Assembly: GCA_030407315.1 (NCBI GenBank)
Contig: JALQPE010002815.1
Location: forward strand, 38,146-102,145
Direction: 5' to 3'
DNA length: 64,000 bases
Source: Asparagopsis taxiformis
Lineage: Eukaryota > Rhodophyta > Florideophyceae > Bonnemaisoniales > Bonnemaisoniaceae
Part shown: in pieces, positions 9,157-19,264 of the stretch
How positions within the stretch are numbered: position 1 is the first letter of the stretch
Layout: every line of letters begins with the position of its first letter
The notes under the pieces: model-generated
Told to the model about the DNA's origin: nothing
Seen by the model: only the letters and a program-made list of their open reading frames with translations
The model's database searches: none
Made by a program: the position numbers and the translations under genes

Positions 9157-12100
9157 CTACTTCTTCCCTCTCTTGGGTTTGCGCGTGCGCGCTCGGCGTG
9201 GTTGCCGGTCACCTTCGCGGTGTTGTCTTCGACGGAAGTACCTTGATGCCCATTCAGGGGGGACGTTCGCGCGTTGCGTCCATGTCGGCTTTCGGTAGCC
9301 ATACCACTTCACCAGGAACCATTGTTCCCCGTCGTCGTCAGTGACGTAATCGATGAGATCATCGATGGGATATTCCTCCTCTGAGGTTGCGCGTTCGGCG
9401 TCGCTACTTCCCTCTGGGGTTTCCTTCGTCCCTTCAGGGAGAGCTACTCGTTCCGAGTTCGGCTGCGTGCCCTGTGGCGCTTTCTCTTGTTCCCCATTGG
9501 GGGTGGCTTCCAAAGACCTTACGGGGTTTGCCGTGGCTATCTTCTTCGCACTTGAGCGAGTGTGTCGACCCGGTTTGGGTTTTGCCAAATGGGCGGGTGC
9601 TTGACTTGCTTGGTTCGCTATGCGAAGTTCGGCTCCCGATGGAGGGTTCGCGTCCCGTTGAGGGAAAGTCGGCGTTTGTACGCGTGCTTTGATTGAGCGT
9701 CGCCTGGTCGCGTTTGCGTTGGTCAAATGCCTTGGGGCTGAGTCTGTGGCGTCGGTGCCTGCCATACTTTGGCGAGTTGCTCGCTTGTGCGACGGGAGAG
9801 CCCTGTCAGGGTTGACGTATTGGTCTTGGTCTGCATTGGCAGAGTTGTCGTGGCGTCTTTGTTGACTTCTTCGCAATTGTGTGCGATTGCGGTTGGTAGT
9901 TACCGGCTGTGTGGGTGAACGACTTGGGTCGTGTGCGTCGTTCCCAATTGTGGGTGAGTTACCGAAGGGTGAAAGACTACAAGGTTGATCCCGAGAGGGA
10001 GTTGCAAAATTTTTGCTTACGCGCACAGCGTCGGGGGCCCCCTCCTGAAGGGTGGTTTGTCCCAAACCACTACTTTCAGGTGTTATCCTAATTGTAGGTT
10101 GTCGTGGAGACGATAGTTGATCCCTGAAGGGGTATTCCTGATTAGGAGTTGGCGGAAGTGATTCGCTTTGTGCGTTCTGTTGGCCGTCGCCCGTCGGTTG
10201 GCGTGATTGTGTATTTGGCGCGAGGGCATCTGCACCTGATGGTGACGCTTGTGCGTTAGCGGCATGTAGCCGAGGTGGTAAGGTTGGTTCCTCGGTCGGT
10301 CGCGGAGCGAGTGCAACTCTATCGAGACTAACCTTTTCGGTGATACCATCGCGGTCGATGTAAACCGTTCGCCGTCCGGCACGGATAACCCTATAGGGAC
10401 CTTGAGCTATTGGAGTTAGCTTGTTCCGTTCACGGACTTCTGGATTATCCAGATAAACGTAATCATCGGTAGTGATGAGTCGTTTAGACTTCCGGATTGA
10501 CCGGTCGAAGTTACGCTTGTAGCGTGCTTGCGCGCTGTGAAGGCGTTTACCTGCCATATCAATGGTATCCGTAATACGGCGTAGGAAGTCTTGCTTCGTG
10601 AACGCGTCTGGCGTTGCCCTCCTTTTCACCGAATGGTGTGTCGCATATGGCGGTGGAGGTCGGCTTAGTATGAGGTCGAAGGGTGTAGTTCCCGTTGTGC
10701 GATGCACGTGCGTGTTGTACGCATAGGTTAACGCTGATGCGTAGACATCCCAGTCGTCCTGGTTATCATTGACGTAATTACGTAGCATGCTCAATAGAGT
10801 ACGGTTATACCGTTCGACTTGCCCATTTGTCTGGGGATGGTAAGCCGTCGTGAAGACGTTCTTCGTTCCTAACTGGAGGCAGACAGCCTGGAAGAACTTC
10901 GACGCAAATTGCGGACCGTTATCGGATAGTAATGTCCGTGGAGGACCATACTTAAACACCCAATGTGTACAAAAGGCTACTGCCACATGGTAAGCCGTAA
11001 TGCTTCGCAGCGGAACCACCTGGGTTAGCTTGGTAAAGCGACACGAAATCACCAGTAGGTGCACGTTACCTTTCTTGGTACGAGGTAGAGGACCGAGGAG
11101 GTCAATTGCAACGTCATCCAATGGTGTGGTAGCTGGGAACAGCTGGAGGGTACTCGCATGTTTGCGCAACCGTAATCGGTTTCTCGCACACGCTGAACAG
11201 CGTTCAACCGTTCCGGTTATATCCGCAGCCATTGCAGGCCAATAGTACGATAGGCGCATCGTGTCGTACATGCGGTTCTGACCAGGATGTCCTGCCAATA
11301 TGCCGTGGTGGCACATCGTCAATAGACGTTGCCGTAAGGCTTTAGGTACTACGATTTGGGATGACCCATCCAGTCTGGACATCCTACAAAGGACACCGTC
11401 TTCATCTTCGAAGAAGAGAGAGTCAGACTTCTGCGAGGCCAGGGCCTGTTGACAGAAGTCGTCTGTTCGTTGCTCTTCGAGCCACTCTTGGAGAGTTATC
11501 GGGCAGTAGTTTTCCGTTTGCGGATGAGTCGTTAAGACGGGGGTACCCTTGGGGGGTGAAGTTCCATTTGCTTGAGCTCTTGCTAGAGAAAGGTCGTAGA
11601 ACCAGACATCTGTGTCGTCATCAACGGATGTTTCACCTTGCGGTGCGTGCGTGGCCAACAGAGTTGGTATTTCATCGTCAATAGTGACGGGCGTCTCGCC
11701 GGTAGTCTCTACACGCGATAAGGCGTCTGGTAGTTGGTGAACCCGACCGGGTCGGTAGACTATTTGATAGTCAAATTCCGCAAGTCGGAGGCGCCAGCGG
11801 CATAGTCTCCCTGAAGGGTCGTTGATATTCATGAGCCAACGTAGCGCGTTATGGTCCGTCCGGACTACAAACTTTGTTTGCTCCAAGTATGGACGTAGGA
11901 TAGTGACAGCCCATACGACGGCTAGACATTCACGCTCCGTAGGGGAGTAACCTCTTTCAGGTTTAGTCAGCGTGCGCGACCAATAGCCAATTGGCTTGAG
12001 ATCATTCTCTTCCTCTTGCTGCTGAAGCAGAGCACATCCTATTTGGTACGCGGAAGCGTCCGTATCCACGGTGTAGGGTTGACCCAACTTGGGTAGAGCC

Positions 12101-14172
12101 AGTATCGGCGGCTTGGTCATGACCTCTTTGAGAGCGTTGAACGCGCGGCGTTGGTCCTCGGTAGGAGGTTCTTTCCCGAATTTAGGGAGGCTGTCTTTGG
12201 TCAGCATTTCGTTCAAGGGGTGCGCAATTGCGGCATACCCTTTGATGAATCGTCGAAAGACGCCACAGCTTCCGAGGAAGGATCGCATTTGCGTAGGCGT
12301 TTGCGGAAAGATCGCGTCAGCGATAGCCGAAGTGGCGTTCTGTGCAACAGCTAGCTTTCCTGGCATCACGACATGTCCCAGGTAATCAACCTTCTTTTCG
12401 AAGAAATGACACTTTGTCAACTTCAGGGTGACACCTGCTTCCCGTAGGAGGGAGAGTACTTGGTCCACATGGTGGAGATGTTCGGCCTCGTCCCGAGAGA
12501 ATACGATCACATCGTCTAAGTAAATCAGACAGGTCTGCCAGCGAACGCTGCTAAGAATAATGTCGATGGCACGCTGAAACGTTGCCGGTGCATTCTTCAA
12601 GCCAAAAGGCAAACGCTTGAAGCGATATGTCCCCAAGTGGGAGGTGAATGCCGTTTTGTCACGGTCGTGCTGTGCAACAGGGATCTGCCAATAGCCAGAA
12701 TTACAATCCAATGTGGTGAATACTTGAGCATCTCCGAGGGAGTCAATGCAATCATCCATTCGTGGAAGGGGGTACACATCATTGACAGTGATGTCGTTAA
12801 GACCCCTATAGTCGACGCAAAAGCGTAATTTACCATCCTTCTTCGGGACAAGAACCACTGGGCTAGCCCATTCGGAGGTCGACGGTTCGATCACTCCCTT
12901 TTCCAGCATGCTGGTTATTTCCTTACGGGCAATCTCTCGACGAGCGGGTCCCATCCGGTAGGGTTGTTGCCGTCGAGGCTTACTTCCTTCGATAATATCG
13001 ATTCTGTGTTCCGTAGCGCGGATGTCCCCTAGGGATCCATCCCACATAGACTCGTGTCGAGATAGCATGCTAAGGATGCGTTCCCTCAACGGGATTTGAC
13101 CAAGGTGGTCCAGAGAGACTTCTTGCTTCCAACTTGATGGTTGTGTGGCCTCGGCCTCTTGCTCTTGATGGAGAGTAGTCACCATAGTGGAGGCCTCTTG
13201 GGAGGAAGGGGTAGAACGGCTGAGAGCCATGGGGCGCATTGGCCGTTCGGGTGCCCGAAGGGCATAGCCTATAATTGTCCCCTTTGGGAGGTACTTGTCG
13301 GATGTACCGAAGTTAGTTAAAATAGTCAGGAATTCCTGTCGCGGGATGACTTCCGCAACCCCATTCGGGATAGAGACACGATGTCGGTGAAGGATCCGAT
13401 CTCTCGGTGAGAGTATACTCAAGCCGCCACCGGCGCATACAACAGTAGTTGTTACTTGACTCCGCGGAGGAACATTCACACTTTGTGACAATCGAATGCC
13501 ATGAGGCTGGCGGTCTAAGTTAATCCCATTAGAGGGTCGCGAGGCATCCACGTAGCACGAAAGGGTGGGGGATGTTTTACGCGTAGGCGACATCACTAGG
13601 ATAGCTATCGACCCGCCGTCGTGAATATCAATTCGTTGGGCCCGGCACCTAATTGCGTCTACGTGGGTATTCATTGCACCAGTTCCCAAGATGAGGGGTA
13701 CGGCCAACTTAGGCGCAACGAAGAATTCTTCCTCAAAGGACTTGTGGCCTAACTGTAATGACAGTATTATCTTGCCTTTTATCCGAAGAGGATTGCCGTT
13801 AGCATCGGCCAGTTGCGGAACTTTCCCCGTAGGGACTTGGAATTGTTCCCAATTGTGGGGTAAGCTCCTTTCATGGATGACCGATGGTCCGGACCCGGTG
13901 TCCATCACCATACGCATGGGCGTGAGAATTGACGGATCGAGTCCGATGGAACCCATTACTACGTAGTGGGCGGCCTTAAGCAGGCATGGGGCTTTCGGCC
14001 TTGAGGTTCGAGTCCCAGTGGGGGAACCCGAGTGGGTTGGTGTCTGGAAAAGACTTTGGTCCCTAGAAGGAGTTGCAGCCTTGTCCTGCGGAGGTGGTTG
14101 TGGTGAGATGTCCACCGAGTAGCGTAATCGCTCCACCTCCTGACGGGAGTGCGACACCTCACTCCCCGTCAT
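9157..14172 (-). CDS. pol: Gy-1 pol polyprotein (PR-RT-RH-IN-chromodomain)
   Basis: A 1671-aa polyprotein that would copy and integrate the element. The aspartic protease motif is DTGSG at residue 91. Reverse transcriptase occupies roughly 400-600 with LIYLDD near 552. RNase H (VDTDASAYQIGCALL) follows. Integrase has an HHCC zinc site (HHGILAGHPGQ to CSACAR) and catalytic Asp-Asp-Glu (IDLLGPL, LLSDNGPQF, NGQVERYNR). A Pro/Ser/Arg-rich linker leads to a C-terminal chromodomain at about 1600-1650, with cage-type residues Y1601, W1623 and Y1626 (LVKWYGY). Its ATG overlaps the gag stop as TAATG, so pol is a separate reading frame rather than a gag fusion. The frame is fully open, which fits a young copy. 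Confidence 0.95.
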   Translation of the reverse strand: MTGSEVSHSRQEVERLRYSVDISPQPPPQDKAATPSRDQSLFQTPTHSGSPTGTRTSRPKAPCLLKAAHYVVMGSIGLDPSILTPMRMVMDTGSGPSVIHERSLPHNWEQFQVPTGKVPQLADANGNPLRIKGKIILSLQLGHKSFEEEFFVAPKLAVPLILGTGAMNTHVDAIRCRAQRIDIHDGGSIAILVMSPTRKTSPTLSCYVDASRPSNGINLDRQPHGIRLSQSVNVPPRSQVTTTVVCAGGGLSILSPRDRILHRHRVSIPNGVAEVIPRQEFLTILTNFGTSDKYLPKGTIIGYALRAPERPMRPMALSRSTPSSQEASTMVTTLHQEQEAEATQPSSWKQEVSLDHLGQIPLRERILSMLSRHESMWDGSLGDIRATEHRIDIIEGSKPRRQQPYRMGPARREIARKEITSMLEKGVIEPSTSEWASPVVLVPKKDGKLRFCVDYRGLNDITVNDVYPLPRMDDCIDSLGDAQVFTTLDCNSGYWQIPVAQHDRDKTAFTSHLGTYRFKRLPFGLKNAPATFQRAIDIILSSVRWQTCLIYLDDVIVFSRDEAEHLHHVDQVLSLLREAGVTLKLTKCHFFEKKVDYLGHVVMPGKLAVAQNATSAIADAIFPQTPTQMRSFLGSCGVFRRFIKGYAAIAHPLNEMLTKDSLPKFGKEPPTEDQRRAFNALKEVMTKPPILALPKLGQPYTVDTDASAYQIGCALLQQQEEENDLKPIGYWSRTLTKPERGYSPTERECLAVVWAVTILRPYLEQTKFVVRTDHNALRWLMNINDPSGRLCRWRLRLAEFDYQIVYRPGRVHQLPDALSRVETTGETPVTIDDEIPTLLATHAPQGETSVDDDTDVWFYDLSLARAQANGTSPPKGTPVLTTHPQTENYCPITLQEWLEEQRTDDFCQQALASQKSDSLFFEDEDGVLCRMSRLDGSSQIVVPKALRQRLLTMCHHGILAGHPGQNRMYDTMRLSYYWPAMAADITGTVERCSACARNRLRLRKHASTLQLFPATTPLDDVAIDLLGPLPRTKKGNVHLLVISCRFTKLTQVVPLRSITAYHVAVAFCTHWVFKYGPPRTLLSDNGPQFASKFFQAVCLQLGTKNVFTTAYHPQTNGQVERYNRTLLSMLRNYVNDNQDDWDVYASALTYAYNTHVHRTTGTTPFDLILSRPPPPYATHHSVKRRATPDAFTKQDFLRRITDTIDMAGKRLHSAQARYKRNFDRSIRKSKRLITTDDYVYLDNPEVRERNKLTPIAQGPYRVIRAGRRTVYIDRDGITEKVSLDRVALAPRPTEEPTLPPRLHAANAQASPSGADALAPNTQSRQPTGDGQQNAQSESLPPTPNQEYPFRDQLSSPRQPTIRITPESSGLGQTTLQEGAPDAVRVSKNFATPSRDQPCSLSPFGNSPTIGNDAHDPSRSPTQPVTTNRNRTQLRRSQQRRHDNSANADQDQYVNPDRALPSHKRATRQSMAGTDATDSAPRHLTNANATRRRSIKARVQTPTFPQRDANPPSGAELRIANQASQAPAHLAKPKPGRHTRSSAKKIATANPVRSLEATPNGEQEKAPQGTQPNSERVALPEGTKETPEGSSDAERATSEEEYPIDDLIDYVTDDDGEQWFLVKWYGYRKPTWTQRANVPPEWASRYFRRRQHREGDRQPRRARTRKPKRGKK

Positions 14173-16097
14173 TAGTTTTCCGACGACGTGTCGGAGTCGT
14201 CGGAGGTTTCCAAGGCGTCGGCAACGTCTTGAGCCGTTACGGAAGATCCGTTACGTTCTAAAACGTCACGCCTCAGAGGGCCCAATTTGGGATGATTTTC
14301 GTCATCGGCGAACGCAACCATGCGTGTTGGAGGGCTTGACCGTTGTAGAACGGTTTTAGGGTAATCCCTTTTTCGGTTGAACCGATTGGACTGGCGCTGT
14401 TGGCGGCGCATAACCTGTTCCGGTTCTTGCTGGTAAGCGTAGTTCGCAAAGGCGAAGTAAGTTCCCACTGAGGGTGGTAGGTAAGGACAAGTGTATAACA
14501 CGTGCCCCGGTTGGCGACAGCCAGAGCATCTCCAAGTAACAGCCCCTTCGGGGATCATACTCTCAGCGAGTTTAAGATGTTCTCCCGTTAGGGTAGGGGC
14601 CTGCATTGGCGCGCCCATTGGGTTCCCGGTAGGGGAAGGTAATGTCGGCGGTGGGGTCCGCGGTATTGCGGACGGCTCCCCGGGTAGGGTGGCGAGCATC
14701 GCCTTGCGTTTGCGTTCGGCAATTTCCCGGGTAGGGTAAGCCTTCGGCTTTGCGGGCAGCGAAGCTCTAAGAGAGTCCCCGAGTCCTTGAGCAAGGTTAC
14801 GGACAGCGAGAAAATCTTCCCCGCCGGAGCGGCCGATTGTAACCTTGACGGTGTGTTTAACCTCTGGGCGTAGGCCCTTGAGGTAATAGTTGACCAAGTC
14901 TCTTTCCGAGAAGACGTTCGCACACAGGAGAGCAGCGTCCTGCAGTCTGTCTGCGTATGCAGCTTCATCTTCATCCGGCCCTTGCCGTATACGCGTTACC
15001 GCGTCATAAGCGTCCGATAGGACGTTGTCTGTTGCGTAGCGAGCCAGAAGGGCGTTAACGGCTTGCGGCCAAGTGATCTGCTGATGCAAATGGTTGAGAA
15101 GCTTGCGCTTTCGCGCCTCGGCGGCGATAAACCTTTGAGGTTCTCCTTCTAGGAAATACTTGAGTAACTTGGTAGCTTCTCCCTCCGAGACTCCGCATGA
15201 ATCACATGCATCTTGAAATTCCGCGAGGAACCGGAGGATATCGATGGGTTCCGTACCATCGAACGGCGTGAATGACGCGTTGAAATTACGGATCTTCTCC
15301 GTTAGCTTATACAAGCTTCTTGTATTCCCCATTGGGGTGTCGGTCGTTAGGGACTTGTTCTTGAGTGGGTAGTACCGATAGGAGACCACTAGGTCGAATG
15401 CGGGTTCGCGGGCCTTCAAAGGCACCAAGCCTTCCTCAAGAGGTCCTTCTTCATCGTCCCACGAGGGGTTTTCCGGTGCAGATCCGGTGGCACGAGTGTG
15501 CTGTCTCGTGCGAGAGATATTCCCTGTTTGGGATAGTGATTCGGCGAGGGCGTCGACACGGTCGGACAGATGTCGGGTTGCTTCTGCGACTTGATCCAAT
15601 CGGGGATCTTCTTCTTCCTCCCTACCGGATGTAGGGTCAGGGAAATCAGCTGATCGGATGCGGCGAGCAGGAAACTCCTGTTGTCCTAATGGACTGGCAC
15701 TAAAGCCGTGAATCGAAAGCTCCTCCAGACGAGTTTCCAAAAGGGATACGCGTTTAGCGAATTCGGCTTTGACCTGATTCCAGGTTTCCGCTAGGAACTC
15801 GGCGTCCCGATCTTGGGTGGCTTCTCGGCTGGCGGCCATCAACTTTGGCTCGACCAGTTCCATGACGGTTTCGACCGTAGCGTCTACGATTTCCGCCCTG
15901 CGGTCTTGAACAGTCTTCTCGACGACGGTGCTGAATTCAGCCTTGAACTCTTCCAACCGTTCGTTGAAGATTCGGTCAGCCCGATCTTGCAGGGTGTTAA
16001 TCACCACGCCTTCTTCGGCGATCAGATCCGAATCGGATAAGTCGCTGGCAGGCGCTATGTCCTCACTAGAGGGTCCCGCTGTAGGGTTACGAGGCAT
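14172..16097 (-). CDS. gag: Gy-1 Gag
   Basis: A 641-aa capsid-type protein that would package the element RNA. It starts at an ATG 78 bp after the 5' LTR. A Glu/Asp-rich N-terminus with predicted coiled coil is followed by a retrotransposon-gag region (FTPFDGTEPIDILRFLAEF, then LVNYYLKGLRPEVKHTVK). Near the C-terminus is one CCHC zinc knuckle, CSGCRQPGHVLYTC. The stop TAA shares its last A with the pol ATG. The homologous capsid segment in Gy-4 (19265 onward; VSEGAALPILKNLL against VSEGEATKLLKYFL) supports the assignment. Confidence 0.93.
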   Translation of the reverse strand: MPRNPTAGPSSEDIAPASDLSDSDLIAEEGVVINTLQDRADRIFNERLEEFKAEFSTVVEKTVQDRRAEIVDATVETVMELVEPKLMAASREATQDRDAEFLAETWNQVKAEFAKRVSLLETRLEELSIHGFSASPLGQQEFPARRIRSADFPDPTSGREEEEDPRLDQVAEATRHLSDRVDALAESLSQTGNISRTRQHTRATGSAPENPSWDDEEGPLEEGLVPLKAREPAFDLVVSYRYYPLKNKSLTTDTPMGNTRSLYKLTEKIRNFNASFTPFDGTEPIDILRFLAEFQDACDSCGVSEGEATKLLKYFLEGEPQRFIAAEARKRKLLNHLHQQITWPQAVNALLARYATDNVLSDAYDAVTRIRQGPDEDEAAYADRLQDAALLCANVFSERDLVNYYLKGLRPEVKHTVKVTIGRSGGEDFLAVRNLAQGLGDSLRASLPAKPKAYPTREIAERKRKAMLATLPGEPSAIPRTPPPTLPSPTGNPMGAPMQAPTLTGEHLKLAESMIPEGAVTWRCSGCRQPGHVLYTCPYLPPSVGTYFAFANYAYQQEPEQVMRRQQRQSNRFNRKRDYPKTVLQRSSPPTRMVAFADDENHPKLGPLRRDVLERNGSSVTAQDVADALETSDDSDTSSEN

Positions 16098-16160
16098 CGT
16101 GAAGATGATTGTGAAGGAAAATTTCTCTCAAAGAGACTTACCCGAGGGTACAAGGTTCTA

Positions 16161-16173
16161 GGTCGAGAGACCA
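16161..16173 (-). other. Gy-1 primer-binding site
   Basis: On the minus strand TGGTCTCTCGACC begins one base after the 5' LTR end CTACA. It starts with TGG, complementary to a tRNA CCA end. The same 13 bases recur after the Gy-4 LTR at 18695-18707, which indicates that both elements use the same primer. I cannot name the tRNA. Confidence 0.75.
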
Positions 16174-16174
16174 A

Positions 16175-16857
16175 TGTAGCAGGTAGAAAATCCGCTAGAG
16201 CGGCAAACCACCCGACAGGTGTCCCGAGCCTCGGTAGAGGAAGTGGTAGAGCAGATGAACCTTATAGGTACCCAGCGGGTAGTCTCGTAAGAGAGAAGGG
16301 ATCGCTACCCGGAGGGGGTTGTGCGATTATAGCGCTCACGCGAGATGCGTATTAATGGAGCAAGATGACGTAATCCGTCGAGCTGTTGGCTAACCCTAAG
16401 GTTTTCCCGGAGAGGGGTTGAACAATAGGTATGCGAACACTGTTCCTGTGGGTCGTAATTCCACTTGAGTTTACGTTACTCTAGAAACCGTGCCTACTGG
16501 CTATTCCAGTGGCAGTTTTATACTAAGTCTACTGTAAGCTAGGGTTAGTGGTTAGGAATAAATATCCAGTTAGTGACCAATCAGAACCCAATTACTGGCG
16601 CTCGCCTACCCGCAAGGTCATTGCCAATAGGCTTTCATTGTAATGTATGGCTGATCAGCCTAAGTTAAAATTTGCCCCTTGTGGGGTCTTGGCCGGGGCC
16701 GATAGGCCCGGGTGGGGTTATTTGTCAGCCTTAGCTGGTCCTAAGTATAGGAAACACGCCAGTTGGCTGGTGCCTTCTGATTGGCACATCCCATAAGTGG
16801 GTACCCAATAGGGAAGCGACACGGCTCGATCAGCGAGGACCGTCAGGCGGTACGACA
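16175..16857 (-). repeat. Gy-1 5' LTR
   Basis: A 683-bp LTR with TG...CA termini on the minus strand, matching 4399-5081 with about four differences (for example CCCGCAAGG against CCCGCGAGG). The primer-binding site and gag follow on its body side, so this is the promoter LTR. Confidence 0.95.
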
Positions 16858-17236
16858 CCAACCACTAACCCTAGCTACAGTAGACTTAGTATAAATACGC
16901 CACTGGAATAGCCAGTAGGCACGGTTTCTAGAGTAACGTAAACTCAAGTGGAATTACGACCCACTGGAACAGTGTTCGCATACCTATTGTTCAACCCTCT
17001 CCGGGAAAACCTTAGGGTTAGCCAACAGCTCGACGGATTACGTCACTTGCTCCATTAATACGCACCTCGCGTGAGCGCTATAATCTCACAACCCCCTCCG
17101 GGTAGCGATACCTTCTCTCATACGAGACTACCTGCTGGGTACGTTATAAGGTTCATCTGCTCTACCACCTCCTCTACCGAGGCTCGGGACACCTGTCAGG
17201 TGGTTTGCCGCTCCTGCGGATTTTCTACCTGCTACA
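16858..17236 (+). repeat. older solo LTR of the Gy-1 family, right part
   Basis: This continues the LTR broken at 4398; bases 16858-16862 are the duplicated CCAAC. It is a visibly diverged inverse match to the Gy-1 LTR and ends GATTTTCTACCTGCTACA. The GGAAA duplication follows at 17237-17241. Confidence 0.85.
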
Positions 17237-17597
17237 GGAAAGGGGACAAGCATCGATCGGGCAACGTGCTCTAGTCGACGACTGACTTCTACGTTTCGCT
17301 TTACGTTTTCGCCTAACGAGGCTTCGTTTCCGTCGAGCTGCGCACTCCCTGCCCATTGCCACACGTGAGGCTGATCGCGTGTCTTGCCTACGGGTTTGGT
17401 TGAGAGCGCCTCCAGTGACGTACCACCTCGTTTAGCAAACGTGAACCACACGTGGAACGTTGCGTCGTGACGCCCATGTCTACCTGCTAACCTACTCTAC
17501 CCTATTCTTTCTACATTTCTATCAATGCAGTCAAACACCAGCGGGTGGCACTGTTTCGTTGTTCGTTCGAAGGACACCGTGTCCATAGCTCGTACCA
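17237..17597 (+). repeat. family C LTR, right part
   Basis: Matches the inverse of 59768-60110 throughout, for example CTTTACGTTTTCGCCTAACG and CAGTCAAACACCAGCGGGTG. The common segment ends at CTCGTACCA (17597). With 3801-4089 it makes one LTR that was hit by the solo LTR and then by Gy-1. Confidence 0.75.
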
Positions 17598-17874
17598 GCT
17601 AACTTCTAGAACTGTGTCGTTCCACAGGGCGCTAGCGATTCTGTTAGCCGCTCCGGCGAAGCGAGCTCGACTCGTAGCTCGGGTCGTACCGTCTCGGACC
17701 AGGTTAGCTCTGCCAGGTTCCCATCCGACTCGTCCCGGCCCCATTAGTGGTGATCTATGACGCCCAGGATAGGAATTACAGTAGCTTGGATGATCCTTAA
17801 GTACCAGTTGCCGCCCGATAGCTTCGGGATAGGTGGTAAAATGACGAAATGAGTTTCTTAACGAGGGACCGAAG
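17598..17874. other. unassigned GC-rich spacer
   Basis: No ORF, tRNA or repeat was recognised between the family C LTR and the Gy-4 LTR. It could be the start of the family C element body (leader), but no primer-binding site was identifiable. Confidence 0.4.
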
Positions 17875-18692
17875 TGTGGCGCAATTTATTTCGTCGACGC
17901 GCGCGCGTTCGCGGTGATTCCGTCGAGTTGAATTCGCGTGCATCCGCCTTAGTTATTTAGTAAGCGAGCGTACGCGTAGAGTTGTGATTACGTGTCACGG
18001 AGCGTCGATGCGAGCGCGTGTGCGCGAACGTTGCCACGAAACCGTGGATCCTGCGCCACGTGAAGCTATTTCTACGAATTTCCCTTTATTTCCCCTTTCT
18101 TGGGTTTTTTATGACGAGTCTTTTTCCAAATATTTCCCTTTTTGCGTGCGAGCGCGTGGCCGCCGGCCGGCCGCGCAAGGACAACCTGTCCTGAGTAGTT
18201 AGCTACTAATGGTCGCCTTGCTTCGCACCTTATCAATAAACAGCCAGCACTTTCGCAGCTACGAGTTAAGCGTTGAGCGCGTCGCGAGGACCGATTGCGT
18301 TACGACGTTGCGTGCGGATTACTCACTATCGCCGACGTACGTGCGCGCGCGCCGCGTTTACCGACCGTAGAACTGCGTCGCACCGCGATATCGCGCGTTG
18401 CGTCGCATACTACTCGGCCAGGGATTTACGACCCCTGCGTAGATCGCGTTGTGCTCGAGTTTACTCGGTAACCTCACCCTGAGATCACGGCTTGCGCCGG
18501 CCCGTGAATCCCATGTTGCGATCGATCCCTGCGCGTTCCGCCGTTGTACCACCCGATCGCCACCGCGACCGAGTGACGCGCGAAACGCAAGTTCATCAGC
18601 GCAATCCGGTTCACCTCGCCCTGACACGGCACTTCCGCTTGGCAAGCGATTCTAGAACTCCCTTAGCGATCGCCATTCCGGCTGGTCCTACA
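17875..18692 (+). repeat. Gy-4 5' LTR
   Basis: An 818-bp LTR from TGTGGCGC to TCCTACA. It is followed two bases later by the same primer-binding sequence as in Gy-1, which fixes its end. It matches 21862-22627 in inverse orientation up to about 18625. Confidence 0.8.
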
Positions 18693-18694
18693 AC

Positions 18695-18707
18695 TGGTCT
18701 CTCGACC
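18695..18707 (+). other. Gy-4 primer-binding site
   Basis: TGGTCTCTCGACC lies two bases downstream of the LTR end and is identical to the Gy-1 site at 16161-16173. Confidence 0.75.
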
Positions 18708-19264
18708 TAGAATTGCGCAAACCGACATGCGAACTCAACGAAGAACAGAAACTCCGCTCGGGGAAACACGGGACGTCAAAACCTACTGCTTATTCTAATT
18801 TTCCCCCTTTTCCGTTCGTCGTGCGCGACAGCGAGGGCGATCGACGCGTGCGCGCGTATCGCTATCCCGGAAGCGGCATTTCAGCCTCTCTGGTTCTCTT
18901 CACTATCTCTACTACGACGATTCGCAGCGCGGAACGACGCGATCGACGACGCAGCGCGTGCGCGCGCTAGTTCGCAACCCTAACGCGGGTTCGGCGGTGC
19001 CGAAAATATTAGGTTCGCGGACGATCGAGACCCGTCTTCGCGCGTTCCGAGCGAGGAAGAAGCCCTCCTGCGAGCGAACTCGTTCCCCTCACCCTTACTA
19101 CGCGCGCCCGATACGCAGACAATTTTCGGGAAGCGCTTCCCATTTTAAACGCCACTTTTTCGACGCGCCGACGCACGAATTTGAAGCGCGCCGAATTCCC
19201 CTTTTTCCTTTCCCATCATCCCTTTCCCCTTTTTCCTAGGCGACACGCGAACGCAACCGCGCCG

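Larger units (their letters stand above)
4399..16857 (-). mobile_element. Gy-1, full-length Ty3/gypsy retrotransposon with chromodomain and antisense ORF
   Basis: The element is 12,459 bp, transcribed leftwards, with 683-bp LTRs at 4399-5081 and 16175-16857 that differ at only about four positions by eye. A 5-bp target duplication CCAAC flanks it (4394-4398 and 16858-16862). In element order it has 5' LTR, primer-binding site, gag, pol (protease, RT, RNase H, integrase, chromodomain), then an ORF on the opposite strand, a polypurine tract and the 3' LTR. All three long ORFs are open, so it looks young and possibly autonomous. The position and strand of the third ORF recall the antisense ORFs described in some plant Ty3/gypsy elements; its sequence is not familiar. 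Confidence 0.95.
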
